Source of the DNA: Actinomycetospora lutea
Lineage (GTDB): Bacteria > Actinomycetota > Actinomycetes > Mycobacteriales > Pseudonocardiaceae
Length of the DNA stretch: 64,000 bases
Direction of reading: 5' to 3'
Assembly (NCBI RefSeq): GCF_028737205.1
Contig: NZ_JAQZAL010000032.1
Coordinates: forward strand, 1-64,000
Part shown: positions 9,095-17,661 of the stretch, piece after piece
How positions within the stretch are numbered: position 1 is the stretch's first letter
Layout of the letters: each line of letters starts with the position of its first letter
The notes under the pieces: model-generated
Databases searched by the model: none
What the model was told of the DNA's origin: nothing
Seen by the model: only the letters and a program-made list of their open reading frames with translations
Translations under genes and position numbers: made by a program

Positions 9095-11569
9095 ATGTCG
9101 AGGACGGTCCACGCGAACGGGCGGGTCGGACATTCTCGCCACCGACAGCAGCCGCGTCTGGCGGCGTGGGGACAGGATCGCCTGTCGCTGCTCGTCCGCG
9201 CCGACGTCCGATGGGTCCGGTGGGGCCCGCTGAATCGAGAGCCCGAAGATCTGCAGCCCCCGTCCCGGCACCACGGCTTCCTGCGGGATCTTCTCGGGCT
9301 GAATGGTGGGCCGATCACCGATGCGGCTTTGCTGATGACCCCTGATCACGAAGGCGTCAGAGCCGTGGCGCCCACGCAGTCCACCGAGCTGGCGGCCTGG
9401 CTCGGGAGCTACGACCGAGCTGAGGATCACGAACCTGAGTGGATCGAGACACCTGCCGCTCTCGAAGCGCAGATCGACGCCGTGGTCGACGGTCTCGAGA
9501 CGAGCTTCCGTGCGCTGCGGGAGCGCGCCGACGCGACGACGGATGCCCTAACTGCCGCGCTCAATCGCTATGCGTGCCGCGCGTACTTCACGTTGGAGCT
9601 CCCTGACGACCCTGCTGTGAGCATCGTGGTGGACCTCCGTTTCCGGTGGCACCAGGGAGTCTGGCTCTACGTCACCACCTACCTGTGGTCGAGCCAACCT
9701 CGGAGCCCGCGCCATGCGCCGCAGAACAAGCCCAGGTCCCATCGAGACGCCCAAGACAACGGTGCCCCCTCCGTCGCCTCGCTCTCCCATTACTCGAGGG
9801 AGTCCCTCGACGAGGTCTTCACCCGCGCTCGTCGGGTCGTCGACGACATGGTGGCCGCGCGGTTCATCCCGGCGGCGGCCGTGGTGCTCTGCAACGACGC
9901 GTCGATCTGGAGGCCACGCCGCTACGAGCCACCGCAGTTCTGGGTCGCTACCTGCACCGGCGCGCCCGCCTCCTCGCACGTCACACCGTGCGACATCGTC
10001 GACGATCTGTGTCACGGCGTCCTCGATGCTCGGGACGCCGGCTCCTGCCTGGTGACCCGCCACGACGTCGTCGCCGGTCCGCGGACCTCGACCCCGCCGA
10101 TCCGTCTGACGGTCTTCCGGCGTCTGGTCCCCGGCGAGGAGAGCGAAGCGCCTCGCTACGTCGTGGTGCCTGACCGCGGTGCCAGGCAGGTGGACCAGGA
10201 GGACGCCGTCCGCGAACTCCTCCACCGGCTCACGGTGGAGGACACCGAGAACGCCGTCGACCTGCTCGACCATTCGACGGAGCTCGGGGTCAACGATGGC
10301 CTGGTGCGGATCTACGAGGTCGTCGCTGAGCGCGCATCGTCCTTGTGGGACCAGCTCGCGATGCACCTTCTCTCCGCCCGTGGGAGGACGCTGGAACGGG
10401 TCCACTCACGGATCGAGCTCCTCCATGTCGGTCTTCTCCAGGGCATCGCTGACCTCGACTACATGGCGCGAAAGGCCCACGCCGACGCCCGCGCACTCGA
10501 CCTCATCGATCCACCGACCTTTGGTGGGGTCGACGAACGGTTTCATGCGGCCGGCCCAGCACCCGGAACAGAGCTCGGGGCCTCGTTGCGGCGAGGCGGA
10601 TACATCGATCCGACCCGGCGATGGGCACGCGAGGTGGTCGATCGGGCCGACCGTGTACGCGGCTCCTTCACCGCACTGCACGCGGCCATCGCCAACGCAT
10701 TCGATGAGCACCGCGTTCGAGGCACCGACCGGCTGGGGAGGCTCGGACTCCTCTTCGCGGGGGTTCTCGCCCTCACCGGCCTGGCAACCGAGAGCTGGGC
10801 CAAGGTGCTGGACTGGCTGATCCCCATCGGGGATCAGCGACGCGCATGGATCTTCTTCACCGTCACGACCGCAGTCGTCATCATCGTGCTCGGGTCCGTC
10901 GCCAGGTGGTTGCGACGCAAGCTCGGCAGTCTCGGTACCGACGCACAGCACGACCGGCGCTACGAGATGGTTCGGTCCTACCTCGGCGCATGCCGCTCCG
11001 AACGTCTCGCCTACCTGTGGTCCGCGTGGGGCACGGACGCAGCGCGATGGGATGCGCTGTGGGACGCCGAGGACCAGCACCTCGCCGTGCAATGCGCGGC
11101 GGTGATAGACGATGCCCTCGGGCACGAAGGCGGCCTCGAGACCAACGATCTGGAGGAGCTCGGGACCGCGATCGAGCAGTGGGTGATCGCCGCGATGTTC
11201 GTCAGCGAGCGGCCGCGGGCCTTCTGGCACCAGCCCCTGCCGCGGCTCACATTCCTGTACAGATTCTTCCCGGTATTCACTCAGTGCTTCCCTGCGACCA
11301 CCGAGTTCCCGCCGCTCGTCTCGGACGCCGACTTCATGCTCGCCCTCGGGACGATCGCGGGCCCCACGTCGCCCGAACGCCAGGTGGTCGTCGAGTGGGG
11401 TCAGGGGCTGGCCGAGGCGGAGAGCGCTCGCGACGCACTGCGCGCGATCGAGCGCACCGGCATCTGTGTGGGTCTCGATCGCGAGGGGTGGCGGGCCGTC
11501 GTGCAGCGCATGCGCGACGACTGCGTGAGCCGCCCTCCGACCCCGTCCGATATCAGCGAGGCGTCATGA
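9095..11569 (+). CDS. Cassette A gene 1: large soluble protein with two C-terminal helices, function unknown
   Basis: This encodes 824 residues. Residues 1-545 are soluble and partly helical, with conserved patches shared with copy B: LLVRAD-x-RW-x-RW at the N terminus, LWSSQPRSPRHAPQ, ASSLWDQLAM and LLQGIADLDY. Two membrane helices sit at about 548-566 and 583-603, followed by about 220 soluble residues containing YLGACRSERLAYLWSAWG and FVSERPRAFWHQPLPRL. The ATG at 9095 follows GGGGGGA by 4-5 bases, the same pattern as the start of copy B; ATG 9023 and 9083 are less likely. The stop overlaps the next gene as ATGA, so the two products are made together. I do not recognise a named domain. The helix pair near the C terminus suggests a membrane-attached sensor, scaffold or partner for the hydrolase encoded next. 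Confidence 0.8.
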   Translation: MSRTVHANGRVGHSRHRQQPRLAAWGQDRLSLLVRADVRWVRWGPLNREPEDLQPPSRHHGFLRDLLGLNGGPITDAALLMTPDHEGVRAVAPTQSTELAAWLGSYDRAEDHEPEWIETPAALEAQIDAVVDGLETSFRALRERADATTDALTAALNRYACRAYFTLELPDDPAVSIVVDLRFRWHQGVWLYVTTYLWSSQPRSPRHAPQNKPRSHRDAQDNGAPSVASLSHYSRESLDEVFTRARRVVDDMVAARFIPAAAVVLCNDASIWRPRRYEPPQFWVATCTGAPASSHVTPCDIVDDLCHGVLDARDAGSCLVTRHDVVAGPRTSTPPIRLTVFRRLVPGEESEAPRYVVVPDRGARQVDQEDAVRELLHRLTVEDTENAVDLLDHSTELGVNDGLVRIYEVVAERASSLWDQLAMHLLSARGRTLERVHSRIELLHVGLLQGIADLDYMARKAHADARALDLIDPPTFGGVDERFHAAGPAPGTELGASLRRGGYIDPTRRWAREVVDRADRVRGSFTALHAAIANAFDEHRVRGTDRLGRLGLLFAGVLALTGLATESWAKVLDWLIPIGDQRRAWIFFTVTTAVVIIVLGSVARWLRRKLGSLGTDAQHDRRYEMVRSYLGACRSERLAYLWSAWGTDAARWDALWDAEDQHLAVQCAAVIDDALGHEGGLETNDLEELGTAIEQWVIAAMFVSERPRAFWHQPLPRLTFLYRFFPVFTQCFPATTEFPPLVSDADFMLALGTIAGPTSPERQVVVEWGQGLAEAESARDALRAIERTGICVGLDREGWRAVVQRMRDDCVSRPPTPSDISEAS

Positions 11570-14235
11570 CCGACATCGTCAACCCGGCGACAGTCACCAC
11601 GACTGTCGAGACGACGGAGCTGCGGGTGCACGGTGTACACGGCACTCCACCGTCCGTGCTGCTCGGTGACCCCTTCCCTCAGCAAGTCGCAGGGGACTCC
11701 GATGCCCGCTTCTACCGCGGGCGAGGAGTCACCGGGAACCCGACCCGGGAGGCGTTCTGGTGGTCGAGGATGACGTCGGGCTCAGCGTTGCGGGCATTCT
11801 GGCTCCTCTTCCTCCCCTTCGCCCTCGTCAACCTCGCCCGATACGCCCTGCTGACGTGGGACGACGCACGGGACGGTGAAGCGCCCGCGGACAGACGGCA
11901 TCCTTGGGACCGCCTCGCCGGAGGCCTTCTCCGGCTCACCGGGGCCGTCCTGAGCCTGGGCCTCGTCACGACGACCTTCGGCGTCTCCGCCGACCTCATC
12001 ATCCGGCAGTGCGGCTTCGTCATCACATGCCGCACCGGCCATTCCTGGCTGAACTGGATGGGTGCGTGGGAAGCGGGACCCGTCGTCCTGCTCGCCGTCG
12101 TGCCCGCGGCACTGGTCCTCGGACTCTTCGAACTCATCGGGCGTGAGACGTTCGTCCATTCGTCGCCCGGTGCACGCCCCACGTGGGCCGACGAGCGCCG
12201 CTTCGGCAATCAGGAGTTCTGGCGGGAGGCCGCAGAGATCACCGTCCTCCGGCGGCTGCACCTCGCAGCGTGCGCGGCCATCGTGGGTGTCCTTACCACG
12301 AGCATCGGAACCGCTTACGGCTCGGCAATGATCATCATCGGCATCGTCCTCCTCGTCGCGACGCTGGTCCTCATCGCCATCCGCGATGTCGGCCGGACAC
12401 GAGTCGTCGCCGCCATCGCCGCGGGGCTCGCCGCCGTGTACGCCGTCGTCGCCGTCGGCCTCGTAGCCGCCGCTCGGTGGTCCGCGCCTCTCGCCTCCCA
12501 GCAATGGGAGGCGCTGCCTGGGACGCTTGAACGCGCCACCGATCTGATCGGGGAGAGCCTCGCGGGGCTCCTGCTTCTCCTGGTGCTGGTTGTCGGTGTC
12601 CAGAGCCGACGCTTTCGGCAGGCGGAGAACCACGCGGCTGCCCCAAATCGTCCACCAGCCTTCCGACCCATGTGGGGCGGACTGGCGCCCGCAGTGCTGG
12701 TGTCGCTGGGAATTGGAGTCTTCTGTGCCTACGCGACAGGCATCGTGTTCGCCGTCGCCGATGTACTGGGAACCGTCCGGCCCGCCCAGGCGGCCAAGGG
12801 TGAGACCCTCCTGCTCGTTGGCAGCAGCTATTGGAGTGCCGCGATCGGGGCCCTGGTGGCTGCCCTGGTCGTGACGGCGGTGGCCGCGCCCCTCGCCGCC
12901 TGGGTGCTCGGGCGACGAAGGACCGCCGTCTGGTGGAGCGTGACGTCAGCGGCCCTCGCGGTGGGCATCGCCGTAATCGCCCTCGTCGACACCGGCCTCG
13001 GGGAGCTCTGCCTCGTCGTGGCCGGGGTGAGCCTGATCGCCGGGGTCGTGGCGTGGATCCGCGGGGGACGTCGGCCGCTCGACGGCGAGACCGGACGGCG
13101 GCCCGATCCCGATTATCCGAACACTCCTCCGCCCCCCAGCGACGTAGCCGTCTCGACGGACGAGGCTCTCGATCGTGTGTGGCGGGCATGGTTGATGGGC
13201 CGGGCCAAATATCGATATCGCGACGTCGCCGGGTTTCTCGCCGGCGTCGCAGGGGCGACGATCGTTGCCGGCGGGGCTGGCGCCGCCGCTCGAAGAATCC
13301 TGGGCGGAGGGCCCACACAACCGACGACGGACGATCAGGCCAGTAACACCGTCGCGATGGCCGGGGCCGCCGGCGCGGCGCTGGCCGGCGCGCTGTTGCT
13401 AGCGTTGCTCTCACTCGGCATCACGTCATATCGCAGCCAAGCAGTTCGGACCACGGTCGGTGTCGCCTGGGATCTCATCTCCTTCTGGCCCCGCCTCGTC
13501 CACCCGCTCTGTCCGCCGCCCTACGGCGGGCGAGCGGTGATCGAGACCGCACGGCGTGCGGTGGATCTCGTTGGCGCCGGCCGCCGCACACGATCAGTTG
13601 TGGTTCTCTCGGGCCACAGTCAGGGCAGCGTCATCTGCATGGCGGCGGCGACGTTGCTCGCTGCCCGCGCGGAGAAGTGGGATCCCATCTCACAAAGGCC
13701 TCCCGCACCTCCTGGGCACCAGTCCGACATCACCCTGCCTGAGGCCCGCCGAACCATCACCCAGCTCGCGCTCCTGACCTACGGTTCGCAGTTGCAGTGG
13801 GCGTTTCCTCGGCTGTTCCCGTGTTTCATCGGTTTCCACCACCTCAGAAGGCTCTACGAGCGCGGAGTCGAAGGTCGGTGGCGATCGCTCTACCGCGAAA
13901 CTGACCCACTCGGCGGGCGGGTCCTGAGCTGGGGGGACGGCCCCGCGGACAGGCTCGAGCGTCCAGGCCAACCCTTCCTCACGGAAGAACAGATCGGCGC
14001 CGCTCAGCGTTGGGGGCCCGACGTCCGGTTGAAGGATCCGGTCAGCCTCACTGTTTCGCCCGACCATGTACGGCCGCAGGTGAGCGGCCACAGCGGCTAC
14101 TACGACGACCCGGCGTTCGAGAACGTGCTGGGGGAAGTGGCCGAGGAAGCCGGCGCCACACCGTGGCCGACTCCGCGCGCCGTACCGTCAGCGGGAGACG
14201 GCACAGCGAGCGCGGCGCCCATGCCGTCCGGCTGA
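11566..14235 (+). CDS. Cassette A gene 2: polytopic membrane protein with C-terminal serine-hydrolase domain
   Basis: This encodes 889 residues. An N-terminal motif ELRVHGVHGTPPSVLLGDP (about residues 18-36) precedes about 12 membrane helices up to residue about 625. The C-terminal soluble domain looks like an alpha/beta hydrolase. The nucleophile elbow is GHSQGS with Ser685. Candidate acid Asp780 (RETDPLGG) and candidate base His842 (SGHSGYYDDP) are conserved in copy B. Just before the domain is the strongly conserved FWPRLVHPLCPPPYGG. The start ATG overlaps the stop of gene 1 by 4 bases. From memory, uncharacterised actinobacterial membrane proteins begin with a similar RVHGV-x-GTPP motif, but no function is known to me. 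A lipid or acyl-ester substrate at the membrane face is an inference. Confidence 0.82.
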   Translation: MTDIVNPATVTTTVETTELRVHGVHGTPPSVLLGDPFPQQVAGDSDARFYRGRGVTGNPTREAFWWSRMTSGSALRAFWLLFLPFALVNLARYALLTWDDARDGEAPADRRHPWDRLAGGLLRLTGAVLSLGLVTTTFGVSADLIIRQCGFVITCRTGHSWLNWMGAWEAGPVVLLAVVPAALVLGLFELIGRETFVHSSPGARPTWADERRFGNQEFWREAAEITVLRRLHLAACAAIVGVLTTSIGTAYGSAMIIIGIVLLVATLVLIAIRDVGRTRVVAAIAAGLAAVYAVVAVGLVAAARWSAPLASQQWEALPGTLERATDLIGESLAGLLLLLVLVVGVQSRRFRQAENHAAAPNRPPAFRPMWGGLAPAVLVSLGIGVFCAYATGIVFAVADVLGTVRPAQAAKGETLLLVGSSYWSAAIGALVAALVVTAVAAPLAAWVLGRRRTAVWWSVTSAALAVGIAVIALVDTGLGELCLVVAGVSLIAGVVAWIRGGRRPLDGETGRRPDPDYPNTPPPPSDVAVSTDEALDRVWRAWLMGRAKYRYRDVAGFLAGVAGATIVAGGAGAAARRILGGGPTQPTTDDQASNTVAMAGAAGAALAGALLLALLSLGITSYRSQAVRTTVGVAWDLISFWPRLVHPLCPPPYGGRAVIETARRAVDLVGAGRRTRSVVVLSGHSQGSVICMAAATLLAARAEKWDPISQRPPAPPGHQSDITLPEARRTITQLALLTYGSQLQWAFPRLFPCFIGFHHLRRLYERGVEGRWRSLYRETDPLGGRVLSWGDGPADRLERPGQPFLTEEQIGAAQRWGPDVRLKDPVSLTVSPDHVRPQVSGHSGYYDDPAFENVLGEVAEEAGATPWPTPRAVPSAGDGTASAAPMPSG

Positions 14236-14250
14236 GAGCGGTCTGCAGAC

Positions 14251-14270
14251 GCGCGCTCGTCCCTGCGCGC
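14251..14270. terminator. Hairpin between convergent genes
   Basis: GCGCGC at 14251-14256 and at 14265-14270 form a 6-base stem with an 8-base loop. It lies in the 57-base gap between the stops of cassette A gene 2 and the convergent deacetylase/glycosyltransferase gene, so it could end transcripts from both sides. Low specificity, because GC runs are common here. Confidence 0.35.
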
Positions 14271-14292
14271 AGCACGCGGGAGGTCGGATCGA

Positions 14293-16539
14293 TCAGCGTC
14301 GGCTGAGCACGACGAGCCGGCTCCGCGGCGCTTCGGGAGCGTCGGGCGGCGTCGGGAACACCGCCGGCTCCTGGAGGTGGACCTCCAGCCCGCCGACGCG
14401 GCGCAGCTTCTGCCAGCCGAGCCGGATGCCCCCGACCGCGGTGACCACCGACCGGATCAGCACCGCGTACATCAGCTGCCGGTAGACGATCTGCTTCAAC
14501 GGCAGCAGCCACAGCACGCCCAGCGGCTCGCGCTCGAGCCGGAACGCGATCACCCCGGCCGCCAGCTGCAGCCCCAGCACCGTCGACCACGCCACCAACG
14601 TCGTCACCGGGTCGAGGAACAGCAGCCCGTAGACCAGGAAGATGTCCACCAGCGGCGCCAGCAGCGGCAACAGCACCTGGAACACCGCCAGATGCGCCAG
14701 CCCCGCCCGCCCCAACCGGCCCGACGCCCCCGACTCCAGCACCGCGCGGCGGTGCTTCCACATCGACTGCATCGTCCCGTAGCTCCACCGGTAACGCTGA
14801 CGCCACAGCTGCGGCAACGTCGCCGGCGCCTCCGTCCAGGCCCGCGCCGAGTCCTCGTACACCACGCGCCAGCCGCTGCGGCAGACCGCCATCGTCAGGT
14901 CGGTGTCCTCGGCCAGGGTGTCGTCGCTGACCCCGCCGGCCGCCAGGAGCACCCGCCGCCGGAACGCCCCGATCGCGCCCGGCACCGTCGGCATGCACCG
15001 CAGCACGTCGTACACCCGGCGGTCGACGTTGAAGCCCATCACGTACTCGATGTGCTGCCAGCGCGCGAGCAGACCGCTCCAGATCTTCCCCGGGGCCTGC
15101 CCGGCGACCTTCGCGTTGCCCGCGACCGCGCCCACCGCCGGGTCCGCGAACGGCTGCACGAGCCGCCCGACCGTCGTCGGCTCGAACACGGTGTCGCCGT
15201 CGATCATCACGATCAGCTCGTGGCGCGCGGCCGCGATGCCGGTGTTCAGGGCCGCCGGCTTGCCGCCGTTGGCCTGCCGGATCACCCGCACCCGCGGCAG
15301 CCGCTGATCGGACACCACGGCCTCGACGATCTCCGCGGTGCCGTCGGTGCTGCCGTCGTCGACGACGATGACCTCGACGGGGTGCTCGCTGGCCACCAGC
15401 GAGCGCACGGTCGCCGCGATGTTCTCCTTCTCGTTGTACGCCGGGACGATCACCGACACCGGTGCGGTGACCGGCGGGCCCCACGAGAAGCCGGGCCGGT
15501 GACGCTCGCGGTGGTGCCGGACCGCGACGACGAGCATGAGCACCAGGCGCAGGACCACCAGGACGCCGACGACCACCAGCAGCCACGTCAGCGCGTCGAC
15601 GACGACCCCGGCCACGGCGACCAGGCCGATCAGCGTGCTGCCGGCGAGCTGGTCGGCCGTCGACACCGGGCGGTTGTCGGCGGGCAGCCCGACCGCGACC
15701 TCGGGGGTGACGAACCGGTAGCCCTGCGCCTGCAGCTGCGGGATCAGCCGGTCGAGCGCGGCGACGGTCTGCGAGCGGTCACCGCCGCCGTCGTGCAGCA
15801 GCACGATGCCACCGGCACCGTTCGCCGGCACCGAGTTGCGCACGATCGCCTCGACACCGGGCCGCTCCCAGTCGCGGCTGTCGGTGTCGGACAGGACGGT
15901 GACGTACCCGTCGCGCCCGGCTGCGGTGAACGAGCGCAGCGCGTCGGCGGTCACCGCGTCCGCGGTCGACGAGTAGGGCGGACGCAGCAGGTAGCTCGAC
16001 TCGCCCAGCGCGCCCTCGATCACCAGCTGGGTCTCGGTGAGCTCGCGGTCGATGCGCAGGTCCGAGGCCTGCGACAGGTCGGGGTGGGTGAAGGTGTGCA
16101 GCCCGACCTCCGAGCCCGCCGCGCGGATGTCGCGCAGCAGCTCGGGGTGGCGCGCGGCGTTCGACCCGACCACGAAGAACGTCGCCGGCACCTGGTGGCG
16201 GCGCAGCACCTCGAGCACCCGCGGGGTCCACGTCGGGTCCGGGCCGTCGTCGAAGGTCAGCGAGATCGTCTTCGCCGGCATCCGCGCGCTGGCCGGGGTG
16301 GCGCCGCGGGCGTCGATGACCGGCCCGCCGTCGGTGATCGCGGCTGGGACGCCGTCGGTCGCGCCGGGGGCGGTGTCCTCGGCGACGGCGTCGACCCCGA
16401 CCTGCGAGCGTGCGAGCCCGTCGACCACGAGCAGGCAGCTGAACAGCATCAGCGCGACCGCGACGAACACCACCGCGGGACGCGGCAGGACGCGGCGGCG
16501 GGGCTGAGTGACGGCGGTGCGGTGGCGGGCCACGGTCAC
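14293..16539 (-). CDS. Bifunctional polysaccharide deacetylase / processive family 2 glycosyltransferase
   Basis: A 748-residue fusion. After an N-terminal helix (about 20-41) comes an extracytoplasmic NodB domain with TFDDGPD (Asp97/Asp98), the zinc pair HTFTH (His148, His152) and RPPYSS (about 186). A second helix pair (about 300-340) leads to a GT2 domain with DDGS (394-397), DGD (447-449), EDTD (544-547) and QRYRW (581-585), the D,D,D,Q-x-x-RW set of processive synthases, followed by C-terminal membrane helices. The layout suggests that one polypeptide extends and exports a chain, such as a beta-linked N-acetylhexosamine polymer, and deacetylates it outside. GTG 16539 overlaps the stop of the upstream His-rich gene as GTGA. 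The natural substrate is not provable here. Confidence 0.9.
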   Translation of the reverse strand: MTVARHRTAVTQPRRRVLPRPAVVFVAVALMLFSCLLVVDGLARSQVGVDAVAEDTAPGATDGVPAAITDGGPVIDARGATPASARMPAKTISLTFDDGPDPTWTPRVLEVLRRHQVPATFFVVGSNAARHPELLRDIRAAGSEVGLHTFTHPDLSQASDLRIDRELTETQLVIEGALGESSYLLRPPYSSTADAVTADALRSFTAAGRDGYVTVLSDTDSRDWERPGVEAIVRNSVPANGAGGIVLLHDGGGDRSQTVAALDRLIPQLQAQGYRFVTPEVAVGLPADNRPVSTADQLAGSTLIGLVAVAGVVVDALTWLLVVVGVLVVLRLVLMLVVAVRHHRERHRPGFSWGPPVTAPVSVIVPAYNEKENIAATVRSLVASEHPVEVIVVDDGSTDGTAEIVEAVVSDQRLPRVRVIRQANGGKPAALNTGIAAARHELIVMIDGDTVFEPTTVGRLVQPFADPAVGAVAGNAKVAGQAPGKIWSGLLARWQHIEYVMGFNVDRRVYDVLRCMPTVPGAIGAFRRRVLLAAGGVSDDTLAEDTDLTMAVCRSGWRVVYEDSARAWTEAPATLPQLWRQRYRWSYGTMQSMWKHRRAVLESGASGRLGRAGLAHLAVFQVLLPLLAPLVDIFLVYGLLFLDPVTTLVAWSTVLGLQLAAGVIAFRLEREPLGVLWLLPLKQIVYRQLMYAVLIRSVVTAVGGIRLGWQKLRRVGGLEVHLQEPAVFPTPPDAPEAPRSRLVVLSRR

Positions 16540-17174
16540 ACCCGCGTCGCGGTCGACGCGGGCTCGTGGTCGAGCACGTCGGCGGTCGCGGGATCGGTGG
16601 TCGTGTGCCCCTGGCTCGACGACCCGTGCGCGTGGCGAGGGTGGTCGTGGTGGTCGTGGTGGTGCGACGCCGGCTTCCGGTGCTGCGGGGCGTGCCGCGG
16701 CGTCTCGCGCGTGGTGACGGTCGTGGCAGCGGTCGTGGCAGCGGTGGTGTGCACGACGGTCCGCGGCGCGCGGACCGCGCGCACCGGCACCAGGCGGGCA
16801 CGGGGCTGCGTGACGTGGTCGGCGCGCTCGGCCCGGGCGTGCCGGGCGGTGCGCCGTTCGCGGTGCGGCGCGGCGTGCCGGCTGACCGTCGACGCCGCGG
16901 TCACCGTCCCGGAGGAGACGGGCACGATCTCGGGGGCGGCGTCGTCCTCCGCCTCCTCGTCCGGAACGGACGGGGTCGGCACCAGCGTCGCGCCCACCGG
17001 CTGCAGCGACACCGTCCGCGTGCCCACCGTGAGCCCGAAGGCCGCCATGTAGGCCGTGGCCGCCGATGCGCCGAGGTAGCCCAGCACCAGCACCCCGCGG
17101 CGTCGGCGCCCGCTGGCGTCGACGAACACCGGCGTCCTGTCGCCCGGTTCCTGCGACGGCTCCGTCATGCTCAT
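16536..17174 (-). CDS. His-rich membrane-anchored protein coupled to the deacetylase/glycosyltransferase
   Basis: This encodes 212 residues. A short cytoplasmic N terminus is followed by one helix (GVLVLGYLGASAATAYMAAF, about 28-48), a Pro/acidic linker and an Arg/His-rich low-complexity region. A cluster with HHHDHHDHPRHAH lies at about residues 181-193. It overlaps the downstream fusion gene by 4 bases (GTGA), so the two are translated together. ATG 17174 has GGGGG 7 bases upstream; a second ATG at 17168 is also possible. The histidines could bind zinc, which the NodB deacetylase needs, but that is inference. I do not recognise a family. It may be an assembly or accessory factor for the polymer synthase. 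Confidence 0.65.
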   Translation of the reverse strand: MSMTEPSQEPGDRTPVFVDASGRRRRGVLVLGYLGASAATAYMAAFGLTVGTRTVSLQPVGATLVPTPSVPDEEAEDDAAPEIVPVSSGTVTAASTVSRHAAPHRERRTARHARAERADHVTQPRARLVPVRAVRAPRTVVHTTAATTAATTVTTRETPRHAPQHRKPASHHHDHHDHPRHAHGSSSQGHTTTDPATADVLDHEPASTATRV

Positions 17175-17460
17175 GGCCCAACCCCCGGTCTCGCCGACCT
17201 GTGTCGCTCGTCGGAGCTCTGACGGAGCCCCGTTGACTACAGATCGTTGTTCCGGAGCGTGATCGCTACAGCAGTTCGTTCACCCGAAGGAGTGGATCGA
17301 CGCCCATCTCACGGCGACGACACGTCACCCGAATACGAGCCGCCGTTCCACTCCTCTCCCACTGCCGGTGCGCGGACGAGATGGGTCCGGGAAGGGCCTC
17401 GCGCCGGACGAAGTGACTCCTTGCAGGCACCCGATGACGCGCGGTGGCAATCGCGATGCC

Positions 17461-17637
17461 GTGAGTGCGGAACCACGCGATCACCATCGACCCGGGGGAA
17501 CCACCGCGAGCAAGCACCGTCGACCCACCGCCGCCGCCCTGGGCGGCATGACCCTCGCCGCCGCCCTGCTACCGCTGCTCGGGGGCACCGCGTCGGCGGA
17601 GAGTCGGCGCCGACCGGGGGTCGCGATAAGCCGGTGA
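17461..17637 (+). pseudogene. Orphan signal-peptide remnant
   Basis: A short frame encodes a convincing Sec signal (KHRRPTAAALGGMTLAAALL followed by a small-residue cleavage zone ending TASAES) but stops about 12 residues later, so there is no mature protein. A GGGGGAA ribosome-binding site at about 17502-17508 is followed 7 bases later by GCG where a start codon would be expected (GCGAGCAAGCACCGT), as if GTG had mutated. A GTG at 17461 is in frame but has no ribosome-binding site. I read it as the 5' stub of a lost secreted-protein gene. The rest of 17175-17661 is without a recognisable gene. Confidence 0.3.
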
Positions 17638-17661
17638 TCAGGCCCGACGCACACTGACCGC

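Noticed and set aside
10735-10905. CorA-like or CATRA-like assignment for the helix pair in cassette gene 1
   Set aside because: The two-helix C-terminal topology is suggestive, but no GMN or other diagnostic motif is present. Without a profile search the claim is not supported.
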